Of a stretch of DNA of 16,173 bases, positions 1 to 7,344 are shown piece after piece. The notes beneath the pieces were generated by a model. That model ran no database searches, was not told where the DNA came from, and worked only from the letters and a program-made list of their open reading frames with translations. Origin of the DNA: Coemansia sp. RSA 922 (lineage: Eukaryota > Kickxellomycota > Kickxellomycetes > Kickxellales > Kickxellaceae); contig JANBQS010000515.1 in the NCBI GenBank assembly GCA_027577415.1, positions 1 through 16,173 of the forward strand, written 5' to 3'. Each line of letters begins with the position of its first letter. Position 1 is the stretch's first letter. The translations under genes and the position numbers were made by a program.

Positions 1-212
1 CTGGACACGCTGAGCTTGGCAAACATGGCCTCGAGCTCAGCGTCAGACATGCCCGCATCGGTCAAAAACGGCTCAGCAGCGTCACGGAGTGCAGTAGTAT
101 CGCCAGCATCGGCCGCTTCAACGACGCTGGTCAAGTACTCGATGGTGTCGTCATCGATACCAGCACGGACAGCAACAGGGATGGCTGCCAGAAGGTCCTT
201 AATAGTAATCAT
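1..212 (-). CDS. 5' end of a conserved gene, possibly an ABCF-type ATPase (GCN20/ABCF3/New1-like N-terminus)
   Basis: Seventy complete codons are visible from an ATG at 212-210, reading off the left edge with no stop. The protein begins MITIKDLLAAIPVAV and continues as an acidic, Ala-rich helical segment that includes DDDTIEYLTSVVEAAD and AEPFLTDAGMSDAELEAMF. No nucleotide-binding motif lies within the window. The short acidic helical leader, with a pattern of the kind 'EYhxxhhExxD...LxxxhxPhL', resembles the N-terminal region of fungal GCN20/ABCF3 or New1/Elf1-type ABCF proteins, which act on ribosomes in the cytosol. That match is from memory and weak. The start is supported by a pyrimidine-rich leader and a TATA box 128 bases upstream. 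The gene is divergent from the secreted-protein gene at 1013. Codon use is GC-ending and coding-like, so the gene itself is secure while its identity is not. Confidence 0.7.
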   Translation of the reverse strand, partial: MITIKDLLAAIPVAVRAGIDDDTIEYLTSVVEAADAGDTTALRDAAEPFLTDAGMSDAELEAMFAKLSVS

Positions 213-339
213 GAAGGAGTTGAAAGACGAAAGCAAAGTGCTAGCAGATGAATAAGCAAGATAAACAAAATTGAAGAGAGAAATAATTGAGTAGTGAGAG
301 ATTTGTGGGTGGTAAAGATTGAAGGGACTTGAGGCGACA

Positions 340-349
340 CTTTATAAAG
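340..349 (-). promoter_or_regulatory. TATA box of the leftward gene
   Basis: CTTTATAAAG, a perfect palindrome, lies 128 bases upstream of the ATG at 212. The spacing fits a fungal core promoter. Orientation is inferred from the neighbouring gene, since the motif itself is symmetrical. Confidence 0.55.
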
Positions 350-376
350 GAGCCAGTTTTGCACCAGGTGGGTGAA

Positions 377-780
377 TACCGCAGCAAAGCACAGAAAGAC
401 ATACTATTTAAAAAGAGAGAGGGAGAACACTACATTTATAAAAATAAAATTTGCTACCGCAGCCGCATACTTTAAAAAAATTTCCCTCTTTTTGTACTTT
501 ATTTTCAGTAGTGGCCATCCGAGCAAACTCCGCTGGCCGCAGCAATTACTGGGCAACAAGCACACAGCCATTTTTTTTAGTCCCTCCCCTCTCAAGTAGA
601 AATGCTGGGATTTCCATTGTGAAACGGGTCCAGAGTCTAAAGCAATGAGAATCGCTGCCCTAAAGCCTAAATCACAGTCACCGGTTGCTCACGCCGACTG
701 TGGATAGGCACCAATACCTACCAATGAGTATCTTGTATTGTCACCCGGGTACCTAGTACCGCAGATACCTAATACCGCAG
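377..780 (+). promoter_or_regulatory. four TACCGCAG motifs in the divergent intergenic region
   Basis: The exact 8-mer TACCGCAG occurs at 377-384, 455-462, 757-764 and 773-780, always in the same orientation, inside the 800-base region between two divergent genes. The last two are part of a short tandem duplication. Chance would give far fewer than one copy in this length. The motif could be a shared transcription-factor site, but no factor is known to me for it. The rest of 213-1012 holds AT-rich runs and no credible coding sequence. Confidence 0.4.
751..780 (+). repeat. 16-base tandem duplication
   Basis: ACCTAGTACCGCAGAT at 751-766 is followed directly by ACCTAATACCGCAG at 767-780, with one mismatch. 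The duplication doubles the TACCGCAG motif. Confidence 0.7.
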
Positions 781-904
781 CCTCCACACAGAGAGATCCT
801 TTTTTCGTGATGATAGTAGTAGCACAGTTCAAACTATGAAGCCACGACGATGGATGTCAGCGAGTGTGTTTTCTACCTGTGGCCATGGCGCTTGGAAATA
901 TCGG

Positions 905-912
905 TATATATA
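905..912 (+). promoter_or_regulatory. TATA box of the secreted-protein gene
   Basis: TATATATA lies 101 bases upstream of the ATG at 1013. The sequence between is a pyrimidine-rich leader ending in CTCACC just before the ATG, which is a favourable start context. Confidence 0.6.
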
Positions 913-1012
913 CGGCGTGTTCTGCCCTATTCAACTTTTAGATTCAGCACCAGCACTTGCCTGCTTTTTTATACCTAACGACACTTTTCAATAGCAAAAA
1001 AAGCTACTCACC

Positions 1013-1690
1013 ATGAAGGTCTCCTTTGCCGCCCTCTCCTGCCTTGCTGTCACCGTTCTGGCGCAGACCAACCCCATGCCTGCCGGCGACACCACCAGCC
1101 CTGCTCCCAAGGTTGCCGACACTCCTGTCGCCAATGTTGTCACTGGCCAACTGCCGCAGATACCCCAGGTCGCCCAGATGCCTAGCTCGCTGACTCAGTC
1201 GCTGCTGTCTCGCCTTATCTCGTACTTTGACATGTCCCGCGTGTCGAGCGTTGATGCCACTACGCCCGTCATGATCACTCAGGTGTTTGATTCGACGATG
1301 AACAAGTTCACCCATCTGTCGATGAACGTAGTACAGTCTGGCGACGTGTGGTACCTCCCCGTGTGTACCGTTGACTCGATTACTGGGACTGGGGTCTCTG
1401 TTGCCGGAACTGCGGCTGCTGGAGCACCTGAAGCGGGTACTGCTGTCACTGGAGCCTCTGTTGCTCCACCTGCAGGAGCCTCTGCCGCCCCATCTTTGCC
1501 TATGAGCTGCCAGTACGGCATCCAGCTGGCTCCCGTGCCCCAGAACGCCATGAGGATGATGCTGAGGGTGATGCGCACCATGTTCAGGGCCATCAACGCC
1601 GCTGCCATGGAGCCCACGCGCTTTTGGTTTGGCCGCCCATCTACTGGCATGACCATGCTGCAAGATACGCTCGAGACGCCCGAGGAGTAG
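1013..1690 (+). CDS. small secreted protein with Ala/Gly/Pro linker, function unknown
   Basis: This intronless gene encodes 225 residues. A signal peptide is clear: MKVSFAALSCLAVTVLA followed by Gln, with the likely cut after residue 17. The mature protein starts with a Pro/Thr/Ala-rich stretch, then an amphipathic segment (about residues 60-75, SLTQSLLSRLISYFDM), then a region with YLPVC around residue 118. Residues of about 127-162 are a low-complexity Ala/Gly/Thr/Pro/Val linker that could be O-glycosylated. The C-terminal part is Met/Arg-rich (RMMLRVMRTMF) and ends in an acidic tail. Only two cysteines remain after signal cleavage, Cys118 and Cys166, one on each side of the linker, so they may pair. 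No transmembrane segment, GPI signal or catalytic motif is seen. I do not recognise the family. A TATA box and a good start context support expression, and secretion is inferred from the signal peptide only. Confidence 0.85.
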   Translation: MKVSFAALSCLAVTVLAQTNPMPAGDTTSPAPKVADTPVANVVTGQLPQIPQVAQMPSSLTQSLLSRLISYFDMSRVSSVDATTPVMITQVFDSTMNKFTHLSMNVVQSGDVWYLPVCTVDSITGTGVSVAGTAAAGAPEAGTAVTGASVAPPAGASAAPSLPMSCQYGIQLAPVPQNAMRMMLRVMRTMFRAINAAAMEPTRFWFGRPSTGMTMLQDTLETPEE

Positions 1691-3198
1691 TTTCTTTGCT
1701 CTCAATGTTTTGATGACCCTTCACGCATTCGTAGGTAGTATATTTTATTTTGGCATACTAGGCAACAGCAACGCTACTATCCAACAAATATACTCATCTT
1801 GCATTTCAAGTCGATATTATAAATGATTTGTCAACCCCCAAAATGAGGGTCTTTAAATCCTCATCTAACCTTTTTACGGGGATCCATAGCGCTAGCTACT
1901 CACCACGTTGTCCAGGCTCGCCATACGTAATAGTAGTATTTGCTGGGGGTTTCAGTGAATTGCTCAATGTATATGTTGATAGCCGATTACAAAAAGTCTT
2001 GGCGCAAGAGGTTGTCACAGCCAATATGTCGACACCTAAGATACACTTGGCAGACACGCAGGCGAGGTATAGATTGCCAGCGCCATCACTACCATCAACA
2101 ACTGCCACGGCCTATCTGGCCCAACCTGCTGCCGCAATGCCGATCCAATCGCCAATAACAGTCGTTTCTTATCTTCCGATTACGTTGACGCTGACAGTGG
2201 CATAGGCGCCCTCGGCAAGTAAAGCATGCGGCACCTGATCTGCACAATATGCGAACACATGCTCTAGAGGCCGAGAGGTACCGCGCCAAAAAGCCAAAAA
2301 TATCACTGGAGCCGAAAATGTGTGTCCATTGTGTTCCTTGTGACGCTCTTCGCGTTTTCCCGAAAATGCGGCTGCCTACATAAGCCAAGTGGCTCTCGGT
2401 AGAGTTGCACAATGCCATTTTATGTCTTTGGATTTTCGCTTTTTTGACAACTGGCGTTGCAGGTCAATTTATGTATGGCCGCAGGGAGCTCAAGTACGCG
2501 GGCAAGTAAGATACCCCAACTAATGCCAGTGCCACGCATTGATAGCCTCGCTGTACTCGGGCGGAACATCTGCACTTTACGTAATTGTTTTTTTTTTTTT
2601 GATGGCAGGGGGGCTTGATGTCATGACAATTAGTCTTTATTTGAAATAAATGGCCGTACGTCGTGTTGTAAATGGCTTTTACACGCCTATTCCCTTACCA
2701 AGACGCCTCTTGTCGTCAAGGGACGCTAATTAGTGGTTTTATTGGAATGCAAGCTTGGTGACAAATATTTCACCCCGCAGCAACTCTCATAAAGTCGGCA
2801 TAATCGCATGCAAGTGCCCCAAGCTTGTATATTATTAAAAACAAAGAAAGTACTGGGTTTGGATGTCCACCCCTCAAGCACCCCCCTCATCTCGAATGAT
2901 GGAGCGGATTCTTGATAAGCCTTGGTCGTAAAGAATGAGTTAGCTGACGCCCACTATACGCCGGCAGTTGCTTTTGCTGGAGAGGCATGTTGCTTTTTAC
3001 ACTTCCCTAGCGTCATGTTTCATTGTCCGATCTGCCACCCGGAGTCTGAAAAAAGAGAGCAATTGCGGCGTGAAGATCGCCCATGTCGTGTAGGGGGGGG
3101 GTAATGTGTCTGGGTTAAAATGGCTAAGCGGCATTGCTTACAGAGGCCGCCATCTTTTTGTAGCACACCTAGGAGTATGCGCTCAGGGTACATAAACC
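1691..3198. other. intergenic region without a supported gene
   Basis: About 1.5 kb with low coding character. The immediate downstream stretch (1730-1830) is AT-rich and probably carries the 3' end of the secreted-protein transcript. It contains one 43-base segment shared with 7295-7337, a poly-T run near 2588-2600, and a G-run near 3091. Open frames here use codons unlike the real genes and lack start or promoter support. A TATA-like ACATAAAC near 3190 may serve the next gene. Confidence 0.5.
2058..2100 (+). repeat. 43-base dispersed repeat, copy 1
   Basis: This segment matches 7295-7337 at 39 of 43 positions in the same orientation without gaps. Similarity fades quickly on both sides. It may be a remnant of a longer element whose other copy abuts the dispersed element at 7345. 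Confidence 0.65.
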
Positions 3199-3302
3199 AT
3201 GTCCTTGACCCTCCCTTTGGTTCTGCATTTTCGCAAGTTATCCCTCAAGCCCTTTTTTCTCTCCAACCCTGTTCTCTTTCTCAAGATCTTTCAACCACTC
3301 CC

Positions 3303-3320
3303 ACTCATACTCATACTCAT
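3303..3320 (+). repeat. (ACTCAT)3 hexamer repeat in the leader
   Basis: Three perfect ACTCAT units sit in the pyrimidine-rich sequence just before the ATG at 3331. They look like 5' untranslated leader. If translation began at the upstream in-frame ATG (3199) they would encode the hydrophobic ILILIL stretch. Confidence 0.6.
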
Positions 3321-3330
3321 ACTCTGCCAC

Positions 3331-5307
3331 ATGAACAACAACGGTGAGCCCAAAGTCCCCATGATGGTTGCTCCACCCGCCACCTCTGCCACCATTGCAC
3401 CTGCTATCGATTCTCCGGCTGCCGACGTCCCTGTCGTCAACGTCTTAACACGTGCTGAGATCTATGCTAAACAGCTCGAGCTTAACACGAAACGACTCGG
3501 ATTCAATGCCAAACAGCTCGACCTCGACGATAAACAGCTCCAACTCGATGAGCAACAACGCAAACTCGATGACGAACAACGTGAACTAAACGCACAGAGC
3601 AGTGTCAGCGTTGTATTCGAACTAATGGCGTCAGCAAGTGCCCGCACACCCGCCATCCCTGTCGATGCTCCTACCGAGTCGATTTCGCCATGCCCGCCCA
3701 TTGCGGCTCTGCCTTCTCTGCTTGTAGCAGCTCTACCCGCAGCTCGTCCAACTGCGGCTCAGGAGGGGAAGCGCCCAGCCCCAATCAACGAATCGCCAGA
3801 GTCGCCAATAGCCCCAAAGCGCCACAGAGGTAGTGGGCAGATTACCAACGACGGCTCAGCGACCAGCTCGTCACTTACAACCTGCCGCAGTTTGAGCAAG
3901 AAAGTCGCAGTCGAACGCCTGGTTGCTGCCCTCGATGTCCCAGCCCTCGTCGCCCCTGCCACAGGCACCCCTATCTTTGGCAACGCTCCTGCTGCTGGCG
4001 CCCTTGCCACCGACTACTTAGCCGTCGACTTATCTGCCTACTTCGCCCCTACCGCCGACTACTCAGCCTTTGCCGCTCCTGCTGTTGGTGCCCTTTCCAC
4101 CGACTACTCAGCCATCGACTTCTCAGCCCTCGTCGCGCCTGCTGCTGGTGCCACTACGTTTGGCAATGCTCCTGCCGCTGGCGTCCTAGATCGCGACATC
4201 TCAGACCTCTTCGCTCCTGCCACCAGCGTCACTACGTTTGGCAATGCTCCTGCCATCGGCTTCTCAGCTGCCGACATCTCAGCCTACGTCGCCCCTGTCG
4301 ATGCAGCCCAATTCGCGGCTATTCTCAATGCCGATCAACCTATTGATCGGCACCTCGCGACTCAGGAGTGGGTATACAGGGCTTCACGCAATAACGCTTC
4401 TGCTGTTGGCGTCCCAGATCAGGACATCACAGCGGCCGAGTTGTTGCGCATGATCTATGACGCTTCGGGCAAGATATATGACGGTTCGGGTGACCAGGTG
4501 ACCAGCGAGCGCCTCTTGGTTGCCCTTGGTGAGGCGCCATTTGTCGGCCTGGGATATGTTCTCGACGCATACAGCCACATCTACGACTACGAGTTGATGC
4601 CTAGCACTGCCCCGCCTCAAGAGTGTATCGTAACGCTGGCCAGTGTGGTGGCGCTGGAGCACTGGGCGCCCCAGCTTGACGAGGAGGATTCCGAGAGTAT
4701 CGCCGACCTCAACATTCTCTGCCGCCGCGACCTGGAGATCGGTGCGCTCCGCCAAGGCTTTCTTGAGGAGCTCGGCCTCGCACAAGACTCAAACGCGGCA
4801 GTTCTCGGGCCGCGTCTGTGTTATGTCGTCGTTCGAATGCGTGCCATGTCTGTCGACCTCCTGACGGGCCCTATGCTACGCAGCATGTTTATGGAGGTAA
4901 CCGGGTTAGACCTACGCTCGCTTACCGTCGTCACAGAGCAGGGCGTTGGGCAGATATCGCCAAACAAGCTTAGTCTTATGGTCAAGAACTGGGTGTTACA
5001 TCTAAGTAAGTTTATCGCTGATGACGGCAATGGCCTGGAGGGCTCACTTTTCGTGGCAACGGCTTGCAACACCTTGTATGCGACTAGGTGTAGCGATGGT
5101 TCTCATGGTGACTTTGGTGTTCTTGGTGCAAGGATGCTTATGAACGACGAGCTATATAGCAAGTCGTTCTTAGGCAACCAAGAAGCCAAATGGGAGGCGC
5201 TTTGCATGTGTCTCTTTTTAGTCGCTGGTAAGAATACCAGCTCATACGCCAAAGAGTACCTAAGGCAACTGGCCAAGAAGCGACAGATTCAACACAGCTC
5301 ATCTTGA
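3331..5307 (+). CDS. unrecognised 658-residue protein: heptad coiled coil, possible NLS, FGNAP repeats, globular C-terminus
   Basis: One uninterrupted frame ending in TGA. I chose the ATG at 3331 (MNNNGEPKVPMM) because the codons before it read as a pyrimidine-rich leader, although an in-frame ATG at 3199 would add 44 residues ending in a hydrophobic run. Residues 47-88 are six perfect 7-residue units such as KQLELNT and KQLDLDD, giving an uninterrupted coiled coil that probably oligomerises. KR at 147-148 and KRHR at 163-166 could form a long-spaced bipartite nuclear signal. Residues of about 200-335 are Ala/Pro-rich with FGNAP at 216, 277 and 303 and two TDYxAhDhSAhhAP units. A short tandem IYDASGK/IYDGSGD lies at 375-388. 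Residues of about 390-658 look globular and mostly helical (for example RRDLEIGALRQGFLEELGL) with a basic tail, KEYLRQLAKKRQ. I recognise no catalytic motif or known domain. Likely lineage-specific; the nuclear location is inference. Confidence 0.85.
   Translation: MNNNGEPKVPMMVAPPATSATIAPAIDSPAADVPVVNVLTRAEIYAKQLELNTKRLGFNAKQLDLDDKQLQLDEQQRKLDDEQRELNAQSSVSVVFELMASASARTPAIPVDAPTESISPCPPIAALPSLLVAALPAARPTAAQEGKRPAPINESPESPIAPKRHRGSGQITNDGSATSSSLTTCRSLSKKVAVERLVAALDVPALVAPATGTPIFGNAPAAGALATDYLAVDLSAYFAPTADYSAFAAPAVGALSTDYSAIDFSALVAPAAGATTFGNAPAAGVLDRDISDLFAPATSVTTFGNAPAIGFSAADISAYVAPVDAAQFAAILNADQPIDRHLATQEWVYRASRNNASAVGVPDQDITAAELLRMIYDASGKIYDGSGDQVTSERLLVALGEAPFVGLGYVLDAYSHIYDYELMPSTAPPQECIVTLASVVALEHWAPQLDEEDSESIADLNILCRRDLEIGALRQGFLEELGLAQDSNAAVLGPRLCYVVVRMRAMSVDLLTGPMLRSMFMEVTGLDLRSLTVVTEQGVGQISPNKLSLMVKNWVLHLSKFIADDGNGLEGSLFVATACNTLYATRCSDGSHGDFGVLGARMLMNDELYSKSFLGNQEAKWEALCMCLFLVAGKNTSSYAKEYLRQLAKKRQIQHSSS
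3469..3594 (+). repeat. six in-frame 21-base tandem repeats encoding heptads
   Basis: Six contiguous 21-base units run from AAACAGCTCGAG to GAACTAAACGCA. Units 1, 3 and 4 begin with the same AAACAGCTC and the others diverge by a few bases, so the coiled coil grew by duplication of one heptad codon block. The period keeps the reading frame and the heptad register exactly. Confidence 0.85.
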
Positions 5308-5669
5308 ATAATCTTCACTTTTCTAGTTCTTCAATATAAGTGCTTGCTGCAGTACTCGTTTTGAAAATATTTAAATAGCTGGCTTGTTCGTTTCAAATAG
5401 TAGTGGTACTCGAAAAAAATAAACATTACAAAAAAAATAGTTGTAGCGACAGAAATTCAAATTGTCAAGCGTAGTATTTTTGTAGAGGGCAAAAAGAAAG
5501 AAAAGGAACTCCCCTTAATCTCATTCAATAGATGCTAGTGATCGGATCTAGAGTTCGATGGCTTGTTTGGAAATGCGCCCTCTGAATTTAAATTTGCTTT
5601 TAGTGGAAAAACACGCTCAGCGCCGAAAGACAAAAGAGCACGAGTCCGTCAACGCCTGAAAGACTGGAG
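5308..5669. other. AT-rich 3' flank, no gene seen
   Basis: Immediately after the stop of the 658-residue gene the sequence is AT-rich with A-runs near 5415-5440 and 5490-5505, fitting transcript end signals, though no single polyadenylation signal stands out. An open frame beginning near 5563 has no supported start and its 3' part lies inside the dispersed element. Confidence 0.4.
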
Positions 5670-6175
5670 TAGAAAGTGCCAGAAAAGTTTTGAGGTGGAG
5701 CCTTTGAATTTGAAGGACAAACTAGGTGCAATTGGAACGCCTCCGTCTGCACCAATAAGGCTGGAGGCGCCTGAAAGCAGTGCCCAAGGAACCCAGGTGC
5801 AGATTTGATCAACTGTCTGATAATTTCGACAATTGAAAATTGTACTTTAAATACTGTTCCAGCGCCGTAGAAAGAATGGAGTGTAGTAGGCATTATAAGC
5901 TAGATCAGATGACAATATGCACATGAATTTCCTTGGATAAGTGTGTGCTTGGTGGCTGTCGACCCCTTACCCTTCTGGCCCGGGTTCGGATTCCACTATG
6001 CTCAACTTGGTGAGATGTGAACATGATATGCATGGTCAGCATATTACCTCAAATGTCGATCTACCAAGAAACCCCTTTGGCCAAGTTATGCCATGGAGTA
6101 GTTTGGCCATTTTTTGTTTCTTGCCAAAAATAGTTTAATGGTATTTCCTTTTTATCGCATCAATGAAATTTATCA
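5670..6175 (+). repeat. dispersed element, copy 1, left part
   Basis: This stretch aligns in the same orientation to 7345-7790. The best block, 5801-5860 against 7441-7500, keeps AACTGTCTGA and TGTACTTTAA exactly. Further blocks are CAATATGCACAT (about 5912 and 7557), a GGTTCG-containing block (5983 and 7622), ATATGC..CATAT (about 6028 and 7666) and a TCGCATCAA block near 6156 and 7774. The order of blocks is conserved. The GGTTCG block resembles a pol III B box, but no convincing A box is seen, so a tRNA-derived SINE is only one option. Confidence 0.6.
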
Positions 6176-6690
6176 TTTGGTGATATCCAGTGTATTGATA
6201 GAGTATTAGTATTATGTCGTTTTCGTAAATTTGATAGACGTAACCTTGGAGGATACGACACGAGACTATGAGCACAAGAGGATCACTCCCAGTAAATCCT
6301 TTGTTTTCGAGGTAGTAGAAACTGCACGCAAGCGCTGTGGATTCGACAGCGCACAAAAATGCATGGTACAGGTAAGATTCAGAGTCCAAAAGTGACTGGA
6401 GAAAGGGACGCTGGGAATTTACAGGCACATAGGCCTATGCCACCCACACACCAGTATCTTATTTTCTTCCTACGTCTTTCTCAGTTTAAATTGACACAAG
6501 GTACCTACTCAGGTTGGCAGCCACCATTGCGGTATCCACAACACTCCTAGCAGTCGGGACCTTTGGATTCGGAGCTTTAGTGAGGTACATACTGACCAAA
6601 TTTGTAACTAGGCACCTGGCCATGACTACCCGAACTCACTAGTCAGATGTCTAATGCGGTTCGGACTCGACATCCAATGCAGCTGGCTAA
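6176..6690. other. segment present in element copy 1 but absent from copy 2
   Basis: The two copies of the element align on both sides of this stretch, but copy 2 joins them within about 30 bases. This is therefore either a 500-base insertion in copy 1 or a deletion in copy 2. It carries a CAG|GTAAGA-like 5' splice site near 6371 and a possible membrane-protein exon at 6513-6642. Confidence 0.45.
6513..6642 (+). pseudogene. possible exon fragment encoding a membrane segment (TMEM70/TMEM186-like, very tentative)
   Basis: A 3' splice site CTACTCAG ends at 6512. From 6514 the frame reads LAATIAVSTTLLAVGTFGFG, then ALVRYILTKFVTR, and stops at TAG 6640-6642. This is one hydrophobic helix followed by a basic end. 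The composition and the 'GxFGFGALV...VTR' pattern recall the second half of TMEM70/TMEM186-type mitochondrial inner-membrane proteins, but I could be wrong. A strong donor-like ACAG|GTAAGA at about 6371 could be the matching 5' splice site, giving an intron of about 140 bases in a compatible phase. No complete gene exists around it, so if real it is a captured or leftover exon. Confidence 0.25.
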
Positions 6691-6694
6691 AAAG

Positions 6695-6790
6695 GCCCAG
6701 AGTTCATGTGAGCTCGGTGACAAATTATCCGAGTACATGGATACTTTTAACACAATGGGCGCGACTTTGGCGAGCAAACTATGCGGAAAA
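6695..6790 (+). repeat. dispersed element, copy 1, right part
   Basis: Bases 6695-6785 align to about 7818-7895 in the same orientation. Shared words include TTCATG, AGCTCGG and GGGCGCGA-TTTGGCG, at roughly 70-75 percent identity by eye. It ends directly beside the truncated inositol monophosphatase fragment. Confidence 0.55.
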
Positions 6791-6791
6791 A

Positions 6792-7056
6792 TTACCAGGG
6801 CGTTGAAATAAAGTCTACGACACAGTCGGCAATGTTTCCTTGCTTGCCCTCGGCGGCAAAGTCGTCGGCGCTAGCAAACTGACCCTTGCGCCAGAACCCC
6901 TCCTTAAAGGCAGGACCGACTTCCTTGGCCAGCGCAACGGCTGTGTCGAGAAATCCCCTTAGCTCTTCGGCGCCTACATGATTGTATGGCTGTGTTATGT
7001 GTAGTCTCAAGCGCGCTCTAGTACCAACCCGTGTTATCGTTATAATACGTACTCAT
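6792..7056 (-). pseudogene. truncated inositol monophosphatase gene, 5' end with intact intron
   Basis: On the minus strand an ATG at 7056-7054 plus one base forms exon 1. A GTACGT donor starts the 79-base intron 6974-7052, and CATGTAG ends it. Splicing gives MSAEELRGFLDTAVALAKEV and then a segment ending in KQGNIADCV. This matches the N-terminal helix and the 'N.ADCVTETD' approach of inositol-1-monophosphatases, Mg-dependent phosphatases of about 270-300 residues that release free inositol. Here the TETD block that normally follows DCV is missing. The frame runs VDFISTPW and stops at 6794-6792, for 61 residues. All metal-binding motifs (GEE, DPIDGT, the C-terminal WDxAA) are absent, so it cannot be an active enzyme. 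The coding part is GC-ending and clean, so the event may be fairly recent. The break coincides with the edge of the dispersed element at about 6790. The family call is from memory and is fairly secure. Confidence 0.7.
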
Positions 7057-7294
7057 AGTGCAATATTGTGTTAAAGTAAAAAACAAAAACAAATGAGGAC
7101 ACTAACTTTAACGCCCAATAAAATATTAAGATGATTGAGTCGTTGTATTGGAGCCCTGTATAGACGCAAGCTATGTGCGGGATTTTTTGTTAGAGAAGTT
7201 GGCATTGGTTTCGCTAGCGAGAAGCATATTGCTACATGGATCGGTCGGGTGCAATTCATGTCTCAGCACTTGTAATACATCCATGCTGTGAAGC

Positions 7295-7337
7295 GCAGGC
7301 AAGGTATAGATAGCCAGCGCTATCACTGCCATCAACA
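7295..7337 (+). repeat. 43-base dispersed repeat, copy 2
   Basis: Matches 2058-2100 at 39 of 43 positions. It lies just before the second copy of the dispersed element and may belong to its left end, although copy 1 of that element has no such segment. Confidence 0.65.
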
Positions 7338-7344
7338 GTAGTGG

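Noticed and set aside
1004..1705. Open frame of 233 codons antisense to the secreted-protein gene
   Set aside because: It mirrors the GC-biased codons of the sense gene, is His/Arg/Ser-rich, and has no promoter or signal of its own. The sense strand has a TATA box and a signal peptide.
1828..2205. Open frame of 125 codons downstream of the secreted-protein gene
   Set aside because: No coding-like codon use, no start support, and it includes part of the 43-base dispersed repeat.
5563..5808. Open frame of 81 codons beginning with FGNAP, like the repeats of the 658-residue protein
   Set aside because: The match is five residues with different codons, and the 3' half lies in the dispersed element, whose other copy has no open frame there. 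Probably chance.
6135..6428. Minus-strand open frame of 97 codons with a membrane-like composition
   Set aside because: Its C-terminal end lies in the dispersed element and a stop sits just upstream of the first codon. The composition looks partly protein-like, so a gene remnant is not excluded, but nothing supports a name.
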